DNA from: Amycolatopsis cihanbeyliensis
GTDB lineage: Bacteria > Actinomycetota > Actinomycetes > Mycobacteriales > Pseudonocardiaceae
DNA: 64,000 nucleotides
Direction of reading: 5' to 3'
Assembly (NCBI RefSeq): GCF_006715045.1
Contig: NZ_VFML01000002.1
Location: 992,001 to 1,056,000, forward strand
Under the pieces are notes generated by a model, which saw only the letters and a program-made list of their open reading frames with translations, was not told where the DNA came from and ran no database searches. A program made the position numbers and the translations under genes. Shown piece by piece: positions 17,912-25,898 of this stretch; the first letter of the stretch is position 1, and each line of letters starts with the position of its first letter.

Positions 17912-19258
17912 ATGTCGCAGCACGCTTTGAGTGAGATCCGGCAAGCCATCCTGACCGACCAGCTCGACGCGATCGGCTCGCTCGAGCTGCCCGCCGGTTA
18001 TCGCGGGGTCACCGTGCACGCCGACGAGGTCGAGATGTTCGACGGGATGGCCAGCAGGGACAAGGACCCGCGCAAGTCGCTGCACGTGGACGAGGTGCCC
18101 ACCCCCGAACTCGGCCCCGGTGAGGCGCTGGTCGCCGTGATGGCCAGCGCGATCAACTACAACACCGTGTGGACCTCGATCTTCGAGCCGATACCGACCT
18201 TCAAGTTCCTGAAGCGCTACGGCAGGCTCTCGCCGCTGGCCGCCCGGCACGACCTGCCGTACCACGTGGTCGGCTCGGACCTGGCCGGCGTGGTGCTGCG
18301 TACCGGACCCGGCGTGCACAAGTGGCAACCGGGTGACGAGGTGGTCGCGCACTGCCTCAACGTGGAGCTGGAGGGCCCGGAGGGGCACAACGACACGATG
18401 CTCGACTCCGAGCAGCGGATCTGGGGGTTCGAGACGAACTTCGGCGGGCTCGCCGAGGTGTCCCTGGTCAAGGCGAACCAGTTGATGCCCAAGCCCGCGC
18501 ACCTGACCTGGGAGGAGGCGGCCTGCCCCGGGCTGGTGAACTCGACCGCCTACCGGCAACTGGTCTCCCGCAACGGCGCGGATATGAAGCAGGGCGATGT
18601 GGTGCTGATCTGGGGCGCATCCGGCGGGCTGGGCTCCTACGCCACGCAGTTCGCGCTGGCCGGGGGCGCGATCCCGGTATGTGTGGTCTCCAGCGAGGAG
18701 AAGGCCGAGCTCTGCCGGAAGCTGGGCGCGGAGCTGATCATCGACCGCGACGCCGAGGGCTACCGGTTCTGGAAGGACGAGCACACCCAGGACCCCAAGG
18801 AATGGCAACGGTTCGGTGCCAAGATCAGGGAGCTCACCGGCGGTGAGGATCCGGACATCGTCTTCGAGCATCCAGGAAGGGAGACCTTCGGCGCCTCGGT
18901 GTATGCGGCCCGCAAGGGCGGGACGATCGTCAGCTGCGCGTCCACCTCCGGGTATCTGCACCAGTTCGACAACCGCTATCTGTGGATGAACCTGAAACGG
19001 ATCATCGGTTCGCATTTCGCGAACTACCGGGAGTCCTGGGAGGCCAACCGGCTCATCGCCAAGGGTCGGATCCATCCGACGTTGTCCAAGGCCTACCCGC
19101 TGGAGGAGACCGGCCAGGCCGCGTTGGACGTCCACCGCAACGCGCACCAGGGCAAGGTCGGCGTGCTCTGCCTGTCTCCCGAGGAAGGCCTCGGCGTGCG
19201 CGATCACGAGCTGCGTGCGAAGCACCTGGACCGGATCAACACCTTCCGGGGCGTGTGA
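17912..19258 (+). CDS. ccrA: Crotonyl-CoA carboxylase/reductase
   Basis: A 448-residue medium-chain dehydrogenase that reductively carboxylates crotonyl-CoA to ethylmalonyl-CoA with NADPH and CO2. The family signature is clear: DKDPRKSLHVDEVPTPELGPGEALVAVMASAINYNTVWTS early, YHVVGSDLAGVVLRTG, the nucleotide-binding loop WGASGGLGSYATQFA, and GSHFANYRESWEANRLI near the end. Start ATG 17912 has GGAGG five bases upstream. It supplies the ethylmalonyl-CoA pathway and polyketide extender units, and works with the thiolase, epimerase and MeaB encoded beside it. Confidence 0.96.
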   Translation: MSQHALSEIRQAILTDQLDAIGSLELPAGYRGVTVHADEVEMFDGMASRDKDPRKSLHVDEVPTPELGPGEALVAVMASAINYNTVWTSIFEPIPTFKFLKRYGRLSPLAARHDLPYHVVGSDLAGVVLRTGPGVHKWQPGDEVVAHCLNVELEGPEGHNDTMLDSEQRIWGFETNFGGLAEVSLVKANQLMPKPAHLTWEEAACPGLVNSTAYRQLVSRNGADMKQGDVVLIWGASGGLGSYATQFALAGGAIPVCVVSSEEKAELCRKLGAELIIDRDAEGYRFWKDEHTQDPKEWQRFGAKIRELTGGEDPDIVFEHPGRETFGASVYAARKGGTIVSCASTSGYLHQFDNRYLWMNLKRIIGSHFANYRESWEANRLIAKGRIHPTLSKAYPLEETGQAALDVHRNAHQGKVGVLCLSPEEGLGVRDHELRAKHLDRINTFRGV

Positions 19259-19327
19259 TTGCGGTAAAACAACTCGGTACCGGACGTGTGCCACAAAGCC
19301 GGGGGCGGTTACGGCTAGGCTGGGCCC

Positions 19328-20479
19328 ATGAGCCTTGGCGAAGAACGGGAGCTCGTACCGCTGGGAGCCGGCTTCGATCTCGCGAAGCGCGGCTACGACA
19401 AAGTTCAGGTGGACGAGCATCTGGAGCGGTTGGACGGCGACCTGAAGATGCTCGCCCAAGACCGGGACGCCGCCATCTCCCAGGCGGGTGACCTGGCCCG
19501 GCAACTCGAGGCGGCGCGCGGGGAGATCGACGACCTGCGTGGACAGGTCGAACGCCTCGCGCAGCCACCCACCACATTGGAGGGCTTGTCCGAGCGGCTG
19601 CAGCGAATGTTGCGGCTGGCACAGGACGAGGCCGCCGACACCCGGGCCCGAGCCGAGGCCGAGGCCGGGCATATCCGCGCGAAGGCGGAAAGCGACGCCA
19701 GCGCGATGCGGGCCCGGTACGAGGAACTGCTGACCGAACTCGCCGACCGGCGCAAGGCGATGGAGGCCGAGCATCGCAAGGTGCTCGAGGACGCACGGGC
19801 CGAGGCCGAATCGATCACCAGCAAGGCCAAGACCGAGCGGGACCGGCTCGACGAGGAGGCCGAGCAACGCCGGACCCAGGTCGAAGAGGACTTCGAGATC
19901 GCCATGGCCACCCGGCGCAACGAGGCCATGCGGGTACTCGCCGAGCAGGAGGCGACCAGCAAGGCCGAGGCCGAGCGGCGGGTTCGCGAGGCCACCGACG
20001 AGGCGGCAGCGATCCGGGCGAAGGTCGCCGAGGAGGAGGCCGCCGCCAAGGCGGACATCGAGCGGCGGCAGCGCGAGTCGGTCGCGGACGCCAACCAGCG
20101 CAAGCAGAACTCGATCAGCGAGGCGAACGCGCGGGTCGCGGAGGCCGCCGACGAGGCCCGCCGCCGGGTCCGCGAGGCCACCGACGAGGCGAACCGCAAG
20201 ATCAACCACGCCACGGAACGGGTGGAGGCGCTGCGCAAGCTGCGCAACGCCATCGCCGAGCAGGTACAGAGCGCGCGGTCGATGCTCGCCGAGGCCGATG
20301 CCGCACTCGGCAACGCGGGGCCGATCGTGGAGCCGCTACCCGAGGAACGGGACGAGGCGACCGAACACCCGGATACCCAGGGGAACGATCCGGTTACCGT
20401 GGGCAGTCGCACCAACGGCGAGTCGCCGAATACGTCACAGGCGCAACCGAAACCCAAGCCGAACACAACTCACGAGTAG
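19328..20479 (+). CDS. FilP/DivIVA-type coiled-coil cytoskeletal protein
   Basis: This 383-residue protein has a DivIVA/FilP-like N-terminal box (FDLAKRGYDKVQVDEHLERL) followed by one long Ala/Glu/Arg-rich coiled coil to about residue 330 and a disordered, acidic then Pro/Lys-rich tail. Streptomyces FilP and Scy have the same layout and build the polar growth scaffold; these proteins were long misnamed cellulose-binding. The neighbourhood (mce, thiolase, meaB) also matches the Streptomyces filP region. The -10 TAGGCT (19316-19321) ends six bases before ATG, so it is probably leaderless. Confidence 0.82.
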   Translation: MSLGEERELVPLGAGFDLAKRGYDKVQVDEHLERLDGDLKMLAQDRDAAISQAGDLARQLEAARGEIDDLRGQVERLAQPPTTLEGLSERLQRMLRLAQDEAADTRARAEAEAGHIRAKAESDASAMRARYEELLTELADRRKAMEAEHRKVLEDARAEAESITSKAKTERDRLDEEAEQRRTQVEEDFEIAMATRRNEAMRVLAEQEATSKAEAERRVREATDEAAAIRAKVAEEEAAAKADIERRQRESVADANQRKQNSISEANARVAEAADEARRRVREATDEANRKINHATERVEALRKLRNAIAEQVQSARSMLAEADAALGNAGPIVEPLPEERDEATEHPDTQGNDPVTVGSRTNGESPNTSQAQPKPKPNTTHE

Positions 20480-20577
20480 GTTAGGGCTGCGCGCGGGTGG
20501 CGGTGACGTTACTGTCGCCTCTGCACCTCGTGCATGTCCTTTCCACACCGCTCGAGCAGCTACGCTGGAGGATTCGG

Positions 20578-21027
20578 ATGACCGCCTATCAGACTGTGGT
20601 CGTCGGTACCGATGGTTCCGACTCGTCGTTCAACGCCGTGGACCGGGCGGCCGGTGTAGCCGCCGACTCCGGGGCGACACTGGTCATCGCCTGTGCCTAC
20701 TATCCAGCGAGCAAGCAGGACGTGGAGAAGGCGCAGGACGTCCTGCGCGACGAGGCGTACCAGGTGGTCGGTTCCGCGCCCGCTGAGGACACCCTGCAGA
20801 GTGCGCGGGACCGGGCCGCACGGGCCGGTGCCACCAAGGTCGAAACGGTGCCGGTGGTCGGCGAGCCGGTGGAGTCGTTGAGCAAGGTGGTGACGGAGCA
20901 CTCTGCCGACCTGCTCGTGGTGGGGAACCGGGGGCTGAACACCCTTGCCGGCCGCATCCTCGGCTCGGTGCCCTCCGAGGTCGCCCGGAAGTCCGGCGTG
21001 GACGTGCTGATCGTGCACACCACCTGA
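20578..21027 (+). CDS. Universal stress protein UspA family
   Basis: The product is a 149-residue single Usp domain. It opens with VVVGTDGSDSSFNAVDRAAGVA and ends with the ATP-binding signature VVGNRGLNTLAGRILGSVPSEVARKSGVDVLIVHT (G-2X-G-9X-G-S/T). It is therefore likely an ATP-binding Usp. Start ATG 20578 has GGAGGA five bases upstream, and TACGCT (20561-20566) could be its -10, overlapping the leader. The adenylyl cyclase gene follows after seven bases and is likely co-transcribed. Confidence 0.92.
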   Translation: MTAYQTVVVGTDGSDSSFNAVDRAAGVAADSGATLVIACAYYPASKQDVEKAQDVLRDEAYQVVGSAPAEDTLQSARDRAARAGATKVETVPVVGEPVESLSKVVTEHSADLLVVGNRGLNTLAGRILGSVPSEVARKSGVDVLIVHTT

Positions 21028-21034
21028 TAAACGC

Positions 21035-22183
21035 ATGGCCGACGAGCGTGGCGCCGAACCGGACACCGGCGAGCTTCAGCAACGGCTGGAACGAATCCTG
21101 CTCGGCGGCAGGCGCAAGTACACGCGGTTGCAGGTGGCCGAGAAGTCCGGGGTGCCGGAGGAGCGTTCCCGCAGGCTGTGGCGCGCGCTGGGGTTCGCCA
21201 CCGTGCCGGACGACGAGGTGGTGTTCACCGATGCCGACGTGGAGGCCGTGCGGATCGCCGACGGGCTGATCGAGGCCGGCCTGATCGACCCCGCCGTGGA
21301 GGCGTCGGTGACCCGCGCCCTTGGCCAGCACCTGTCCCGGCTGGCCGAATGGCAGGTGGATCTGCTGTGGACCATGATTCTGGAGAACGAGGACCTTCGG
21401 AACAACGAACGCCAGATCGCCCGGCTGGTGGACCAGCTGCTGCCCGAGTTGGAGCGGGTGCAAACCTTCGTGTGGCGCCGTCACCTCGCCGCCTACGCGG
21501 GCCGAGCGCTGGCCGCGCCCGGCGAGGAGCTGGAAACCCGCACGGAGGTGGTCGGGTTCGTCGATATGGTCGGCTACACGCGGCTGACCAGGCGGGTCGA
21601 CGAGGCCGAGCTCAGCGACATCCTGGACCGGTTCGAGGCGGTGGCAGCCGAGGTGATCGCCGAGCATCATGGCCGGGTGGTCAAGATGATCGGCGACGAG
21701 GTGCTGTTCGTCGCCGACACCCCCACGGACGGCGCCGAGATCGCGCTCTCGCTGACCGAGCGGACCAACGCCGATGACGAACTGCCGCTGGTCCGCGCCG
21801 GCCTGGCCAGCGGCCGGATACTGAGCCGCTTCGGCGATGTCTACGGCTCGGTGGTCAACCTCGCCGCCCGGCTGACCTCGCTGGCCCGGCCCGGCACGAT
21901 CCTGGTGGATCGGGCGATGACCGAAGCCCTCACCGGCAACGCCGCCTACGAGCTGCGCAGCAAGCGGCCGGTTTCGGTCCGTGGTTACAACCGGCTGCGC
22001 CCCTCCGCGCTACGCAGGGCGCGGAAAGGCTCCGCGGGATTCGCCAGCAGCCAGCAGCTCACCGCCGAACTACTCGGCCTTTCCCGGCCGGCGGCCTCGG
22101 ACAAGGCTGCCTCCCCGGACGCACCCGGAGCGGCCCGCCCGGCACGGCCCACCCCACGACCTCGCCGCCGCAAGCGCCGCTGA
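21035..22183 (+). CDS. Class III adenylyl/guanylyl cyclase with regulatory N-domain
   Basis: The protein has 382 residues. Positions ~1-165 resemble the helical adenylate-cyclase regulatory domain of mycobacterial Rv2212-type enzymes (YTRLQVAEKSGVPEERSRRLWRALGFATV). The catalytic domain follows: metal Asp in GFVDMVGYTRLTR, second Asp in VVKMIGDEVLFVAD, and the GDVYGSVVNLAARLTSLARPGTILVD segment with the transition-state Asn/Arg. The last ~60 residues are Ala/Pro/Arg-rich and probably disordered. It starts seven bases after usp without a clear ribosome-binding site, suggesting coupling. Confidence 0.9.
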   Translation: MADERGAEPDTGELQQRLERILLGGRRKYTRLQVAEKSGVPEERSRRLWRALGFATVPDDEVVFTDADVEAVRIADGLIEAGLIDPAVEASVTRALGQHLSRLAEWQVDLLWTMILENEDLRNNERQIARLVDQLLPELERVQTFVWRRHLAAYAGRALAAPGEELETRTEVVGFVDMVGYTRLTRRVDEAELSDILDRFEAVAAEVIAEHHGRVVKMIGDEVLFVADTPTDGAEIALSLTERTNADDELPLVRAGLASGRILSRFGDVYGSVVNLAARLTSLARPGTILVDRAMTEALTGNAAYELRSKRPVSVRGYNRLRPSALRRARKGSAGFASSQQLTAELLGLSRPAASDKAASPDAPGAARPARPTPRPRRRKRR

Positions 22184-22237
22184 TCCGCGCCGGCATTCGA
22201 CCCCACCCGCGCGCCGACCCTTTCACCCGATCGTGTA

Positions 22238-22253
22238 TCGAACATGTGGTCGA
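22238..22253. promoter_or_regulatory. LexA/SOS box before the DUF222-HNH gene
   Basis: TCGAACATGTGGTCGA matches the actinobacterial SOS box TCGAAC-N4-GTTCGA at 11 of 12 defined positions. It lies nine bases upstream of the putative -10 TATCAT (22262-22267), so LexA would block the promoter. The 13E12/DUF222 genes of Mycobacterium tuberculosis are known LexA targets, which supports the call. Confidence 0.75.
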
Positions 22254-22273
22254 TTAGGCGGTATCATGGGGTT

Positions 22274-23521
22274 GTGACCAGGACCTTCGGCACCGACACC
22301 TCCCGCATGAGCGAGGAGGAACTCCTGACCGCGCTGGGCGAACTCGAACAGCAGCGGCGGGTTCTTTACACCCGGGAGCTGGCGGTTCTGGCCGAACTCG
22401 ACGGCCGCGGCACAGCGAGTCAGAAGGGGTACCGCGACCTGCCGGTACTGACCCGGGAGATACTGCGGGTTAACACCTACGACGCCCGCCAACGCGTGGC
22501 CCACGCCCGCGCGGTGATCCGGCGCTACGGCCCGGGTGGGATACCCCTGGAACCGGACCTGCCCGAAGTGGGTGCGGCCGCGGCCGAGGGCGCGATCGGG
22601 CCGGAACATATCGAGACCATCCGCGCCACCGTGACCCGGTTCCCGCAGCCGGTCAGCCTGCCCGATCGCGAGCATGCCGAGGCCCTGTTGACCAAGGCGG
22701 CGCGGGAGTACGAACCCCACACGGTGTCCGCGTTGGGGCGGGAGATCGTGGCCCGCCTGGACCAGGACGGGAACCCGCCGAGCGAGGAGGAACTGGCGCG
22801 GCCGGAACGGTACCTGGACTGGCGCGAAACCCGCGGCGGACGACTCCGCGGCAGCTTCGACCTGGACGCCGAAACCGCCGCATTGCTGACCGGACTGATC
22901 GAACCCCGCGCCAAACCCTCCAGCACCAAAGACGAACCCGACCGCCGCAACAAGTTCCAACGACAAGGAGACGCGTTCGCCGACGTACTGCGCGTGGCAG
23001 CGGGGTGTCCGGAGGAAGGGCCGACCGAGGCGGGGGAACCGTTCACCGTCATGGTGTCGATCACCCTGGACGACTTGAAGCACGGCACGGGGTATGGGCT
23101 GCTGCATGGGCAGGAGTCGTACTCGGCCGCGCAGATCCGGCGGATGGCCTGCGACGCCTATGTCGTGCCCGCGGTGCTGGGCAGCAAGGGTGAAATCCTC
23201 GACATCGGGCAACGCACCCGCACGGTACCGCTGGCTATTCGCAGGGCGCTGATCCTGCGGGATCGCGGATGCGCTTTCCCGGGATGCCGGAAAAAGCCCA
23301 AACAATGCGACGCGCACCATGTGATTTATTGGGCTAACGGGGGACCAACTGCCCTGCACAACCTCACACTCTTATGCCGGTACCACCACAACCTAATTCA
23401 TCATACCGAATGGGAGGTGCGAATGCGGAATGAACTTCCCGAATTCCTGCCCCCAGCTTTCCTCGATCCCGAGCGAAGACCCAGACGCAACCTCCTCCAC
23501 CGCCAAGGGGGTGCGGAATGA
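22274..23521 (+). CDS. DUF222 / HNH endonuclease domain protein (13E12 type)
   Basis: A 415-residue protein with an N-terminal DUF222 helical region (SEEELLTALGELEQQRRVLYTRELAVLAELDGRG) and a C-terminal HNH nuclease: RDRGCAFPGCRKKPKQCDAHHVIYWANGGPT...LCRYHHNLIHH, with Cys pairs and the catalytic His. GTG 22274 is chosen as start: -10 TATCAT ends six bases upstream, giving a leaderless message under the SOS box. These genes occur in many near-identical copies in actinobacteria and behave like a repeated, perhaps mobile, family; the biological role is unknown. Confidence 0.9.
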   Translation: MTRTFGTDTSRMSEEELLTALGELEQQRRVLYTRELAVLAELDGRGTASQKGYRDLPVLTREILRVNTYDARQRVAHARAVIRRYGPGGIPLEPDLPEVGAAAAEGAIGPEHIETIRATVTRFPQPVSLPDREHAEALLTKAAREYEPHTVSALGREIVARLDQDGNPPSEEELARPERYLDWRETRGGRLRGSFDLDAETAALLTGLIEPRAKPSSTKDEPDRRNKFQRQGDAFADVLRVAAGCPEEGPTEAGEPFTVMVSITLDDLKHGTGYGLLHGQESYSAAQIRRMACDAYVVPAVLGSKGEILDIGQRTRTVPLAIRRALILRDRGCAFPGCRKKPKQCDAHHVIYWANGGPTALHNLTLLCRYHHNLIHHTEWEVRMRNELPEFLPPAFLDPERRPRRNLLHRQGGAE

Positions 23522-23532
23522 ACCGCGCGCGG

Positions 23533-24789
23533 TCAGCGATCGGCGGGGAGCACGGCGTACTGGCGCACGTACAGGTCGGTATAGGTGACCGGGCCGCGGG
23601 GCCCGGGGACCTTGTCCAGGTTGATACCGGTCTCCGGGACGCCAAGCAGCTTGAAACCATCGAGCAGCCGGGTGGGGGCGTTCCAGAACACACCGGTGCC
23701 CTGGTAGCCGTCGAAAAAGGCCTCGGCGGTCACGGCGTCCTCCGTGGCGATCCCGGCGGCGAGGCCGGAGGTGTTCTCGTTGGCGATGGTGACCGCCTCG
23801 GTGAGGGTGGCGACCCGCGCCACGGTGACGGTCGCCTCGCGGTCGGAATCCAAGGCCCACTCGTAGCCGATCGGGTGCTCGTGCGGGGGCAGCGAGGGCC
23901 GGACCTCACGCTCGTCCAGCGCCTCGGAGACCACCGGCCAGATCTCGTCGTAGACCTCGGTGTGGATCAGCAGCAGGTTCAGCCGGTTGCACACGCCCAG
24001 CCGGTCCAGGCTGGCCCCCACCAGCGAGCGCACCGCGCCGGCATCCGCGGCCGCGTCCACGTACAGCACCCCGCCACCATCCGCGTGGGCCAGTGTGCGG
24101 ACGCCGTGGGTCGCCGCCTCCGTGGCCAACGACCTCGTGCTGTCCCCACTGCCCCGCAGGATCACCAGCGGCACCAGGGCGGGCAGGCACACCAGCGCCG
24201 CGGCGGCCACCCGCTCCACCCGCGGCACCAGCTGCACCACATCGGGCTCGATCCCGGCCTCGGCCAGTGCGGGCGCGACGACCACGTCCAGCAGTTTCCG
24301 CGCGGACTCCAGCGCGGCCGACCCAGTACGCAGCACGCCCGCGTTCCGCGACTTCACCAGCTGGGACGCGACGTCCACGGTGACATTCGGGCGCGCCTCG
24401 TAGTTCGCCCCGATCACGCCGACCGGGCGCCTGCGCTCGACCAGCCGCAGCCCGCCGTCCAGCTCGGACACCGGGATGCTGCGTTCCGGGTGCGGGGCGG
24501 CCGCGAGCAGCCGCAGTTGCTCGGCCATCCCGGTGAGTCGCTGCTCGGTGATGGTCAGCCGGTCGAGCAGCCCGGTACTCATTCCCTCGGCACGGGCCCG
24601 CGCGATGTCCGCGGCGTTGGCCTCCAGCACGGCCTCCCTGCCCGACAGCAGCCGCTCGGCCATCCCGTTCAGCGCAGCGTCAATGGCCTGGTCACGCGCC
24701 GCGGCCAGGGACGGCGCCGCCGCCTTCGCGGCACGCGCGCACTCCTCAACCGCCTTGGCCACCTCGTCATTCACCGCGTCGTTCACCAC
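23533..24789 (-). CDS. proA: Glutamate-5-semialdehyde dehydrogenase
   Basis: The 418-residue NADPH-dependent enzyme reduces gamma-glutamyl phosphate to glutamate semialdehyde in proline synthesis. It is full length for ProA. Signatures include GVIGANYEARPNVTVDVASQLVKSRNAGVLRTGS, the active-site Cys in LDRLGVCNRLNLLLIH and TGINLDKVPGPRGPVTYTDLYVRQY near the end. GTG 24789 is the start, with AAGG seven bases upstream; a second GTG follows at once. The ProB kinase is not in this window. It is convergent with the DUF222 gene, 11 bp apart. Confidence 0.95.
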   Translation of the reverse strand: MVNDAVNDEVAKAVEECARAAKAAAPSLAAARDQAIDAALNGMAERLLSGREAVLEANAADIARARAEGMSTGLLDRLTITEQRLTGMAEQLRLLAAAPHPERSIPVSELDGGLRLVERRRPVGVIGANYEARPNVTVDVASQLVKSRNAGVLRTGSAALESARKLLDVVVAPALAEAGIEPDVVQLVPRVERVAAAALVCLPALVPLVILRGSGDSTRSLATEAATHGVRTLAHADGGGVLYVDAAADAGAVRSLVGASLDRLGVCNRLNLLLIHTEVYDEIWPVVSEALDEREVRPSLPPHEHPIGYEWALDSDREATVTVARVATLTEAVTIANENTSGLAAGIATEDAVTAEAFFDGYQGTGVFWNAPTRLLDGFKLLGVPETGINLDKVPGPRGPVTYTDLYVRQYAVLPADR

Positions 24790-24877
24790 AGAGTGCCCTT
24801 CTCCAGCTGCCTGTGCTCCGAGCCGTCTCGCACGGCGTCCCAGTGTGCCGCAACGGCGAAGCGGCCGTGCAGCCCGG

Positions 24878-25597
24878 TCAGCGCGCGACGGGTTCGATCA
24901 GCAGGCTCCCGCCGACGATCAGGCAGGTGACGGCGAGCACCGCGAGGATCAGTACCCACAGCACCGCGGGCACCCCGGTCAGCCGCGCCAGCTGGTCGGC
25001 ATCGGAGTCCCGTGCGGCGCCCCGCCGGCGCTTGAGTTGCAGCTCGATCACCGGACGCACCCCGCCGAGCAGCAGGAACCAGGTCATCACATAGACGAAC
25101 GCGGCCTGCACGGCGGGCGGCGCGAGCAGGGCGACCCCGGCCAGCACCGCAGCCGAGGCGATCACCGCGAACACCCCGTAGGCGTTGCGCACCATCACCA
25201 GCACGCCCAGCAGCAGCGCCGCCGCGATACCGAGCAGGACGGCCATCCAGCCGGAGGACAGCAGCACCGCGAACAACACGCCGAGCAGGGCCGGCGCCGG
25301 ATAACCGGCCAGGGTGGTGAGCACCATGCCGGGACCGCTCGGTTTGCCACGCGACACCGTCACCCCGGAGGTATCCGAATGCAATCGGATGCCACGCAGC
25401 CGCCTGCCAGCCAGCACCGCCACCAGCGCATGCCCGGCCTCGTGCACGATGGTCACGACATTGCGCGCCAGTCGCCACGGCGAACCGGACAGCACCAGCA
25501 GCAACGCGACCGCACCGGTCACCGCCACGATGGAGACCGAGGTTCCCGGCTGCGTTTCGAACAGCTTCCAGATCCCGTCCTCGTCCGTCTGCTCCAC
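24878..25597 (-). CDS. M50B-like membrane zinc metalloprotease
   Basis: A 239-residue polytopic membrane protein. The HEAGH zinc-binding motif is in the first third (VVTIVHEAGHALVAVLAGRR). About six hydrophobic helices follow the soluble N-terminus, and LGGVRPVIELQ may hold the later conserved polar residues. No PDZ domain is present, which fits the short M50B-like group rather than RseP. Substrate unknown. The GTG start 25597 has GGTGAG upstream and is divergent from the Erm leader. Confidence 0.82.
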   Translation of the reverse strand: MEQTDEDGIWKLFETQPGTSVSIVAVTGAVALLLVLSGSPWRLARNVVTIVHEAGHALVAVLAGRRLRGIRLHSDTSGVTVSRGKPSGPGMVLTTLAGYPAPALLGVLFAVLLSSGWMAVLLGIAAALLLGVLVMVRNAYGVFAVIASAAVLAGVALLAPPAVQAAFVYVMTWFLLLGGVRPVIELQLKRRRGAARDSDADQLARLTGVPAVLWVLILAVLAVTCLIVGGSLLIEPVAR

Positions 25598-25663
25598 GTG
25601 TGCAGCTCACCACAACCCGTTCCCCCTGCCCGACGTGCCCCCTCGGTGACTGGCGTCCCGTGT

Positions 25664-25669
25664 TACGGT
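25664..25669 (+). promoter_or_regulatory. Putative -10 of the Erm leader transcript
   Basis: TACGGT ends six bases before the leader ATG at 25676, so transcription would start at or next to that ATG and the leader peptide would be translated from a leaderless message. No convincing -35 is visible at 16-18 bases, which suggests dependence on an activator (WhiB7 is a usual one for such genes, by inference only). Confidence 0.5.
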
Positions 25670-25675
25670 GAGGCC

Positions 25676-25735
25676 ATGGGAACGTTGTCCTGCTTCTGCG
25701 TGGCGTACGCCCGGCTGCGGCTGCGGCTCGCCTGA
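25676..25735 (+). CDS. Erm leader peptide, 19 aa, with RLRLR stalling motif
   Basis: The ORF encodes MGTLSCFCVAYARLRLRLA. Arg-Leu-Arg is the +X+ motif at which macrolide- or ketolide-bound ribosomes stall in known Erm leaders such as ErmDL; here two motifs overlap. The ORF ends 163 bases before the Erm start, and the RNA between can form mutually nested hairpins. This is the classical layout for drug-induced attenuation of a resistance methyltransferase. Evidence is motif plus context; expression is unproven. Confidence 0.75.
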   Translation: MGTLSCFCVAYARLRLRLA

Positions 25736-25870
25736 ACGCAGCGGCTGACTGATTCTTTTCGACCGCTGACGCCTCCGCTTCATTCCTGAGTTCGGCGTCG
25801 GCCGTCCCTTTCATTCCTTCTGGCTTCGGCCGCTGCGTCATGACGTCCGTGCGCGCGTTCCGCCGCGCGC
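25736..25870 (+). promoter_or_regulatory. Attenuator hairpins between leader peptide and Erm gene
   Basis: ACGCAGCGGC (25736-25745) immediately follows the leader stop and is exactly complementary to GCCGCTGCGT (25829-25838). Nested inside is GACGCC (25768-25773) with GGCGTC (25794-25799). Further on, GCGCGCG (25851-25857) pairs with CGCGCGC (25864-25870), ten bases before the alternative ATG 25881. A ribosome halted on the RLR codons would cover the first arm and change the fold. Confidence 0.6.
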
Positions 25871-25898
25871 TCCCTCACTCATGTCGTGGAGCCGAACC

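Noticed and set aside
25881..25898. Upstream in-frame ATG for the Erm protein
   Set aside because: No ribosome-binding site precedes ATG 25881, whereas GGAG lies seven bases before ATG 25899.
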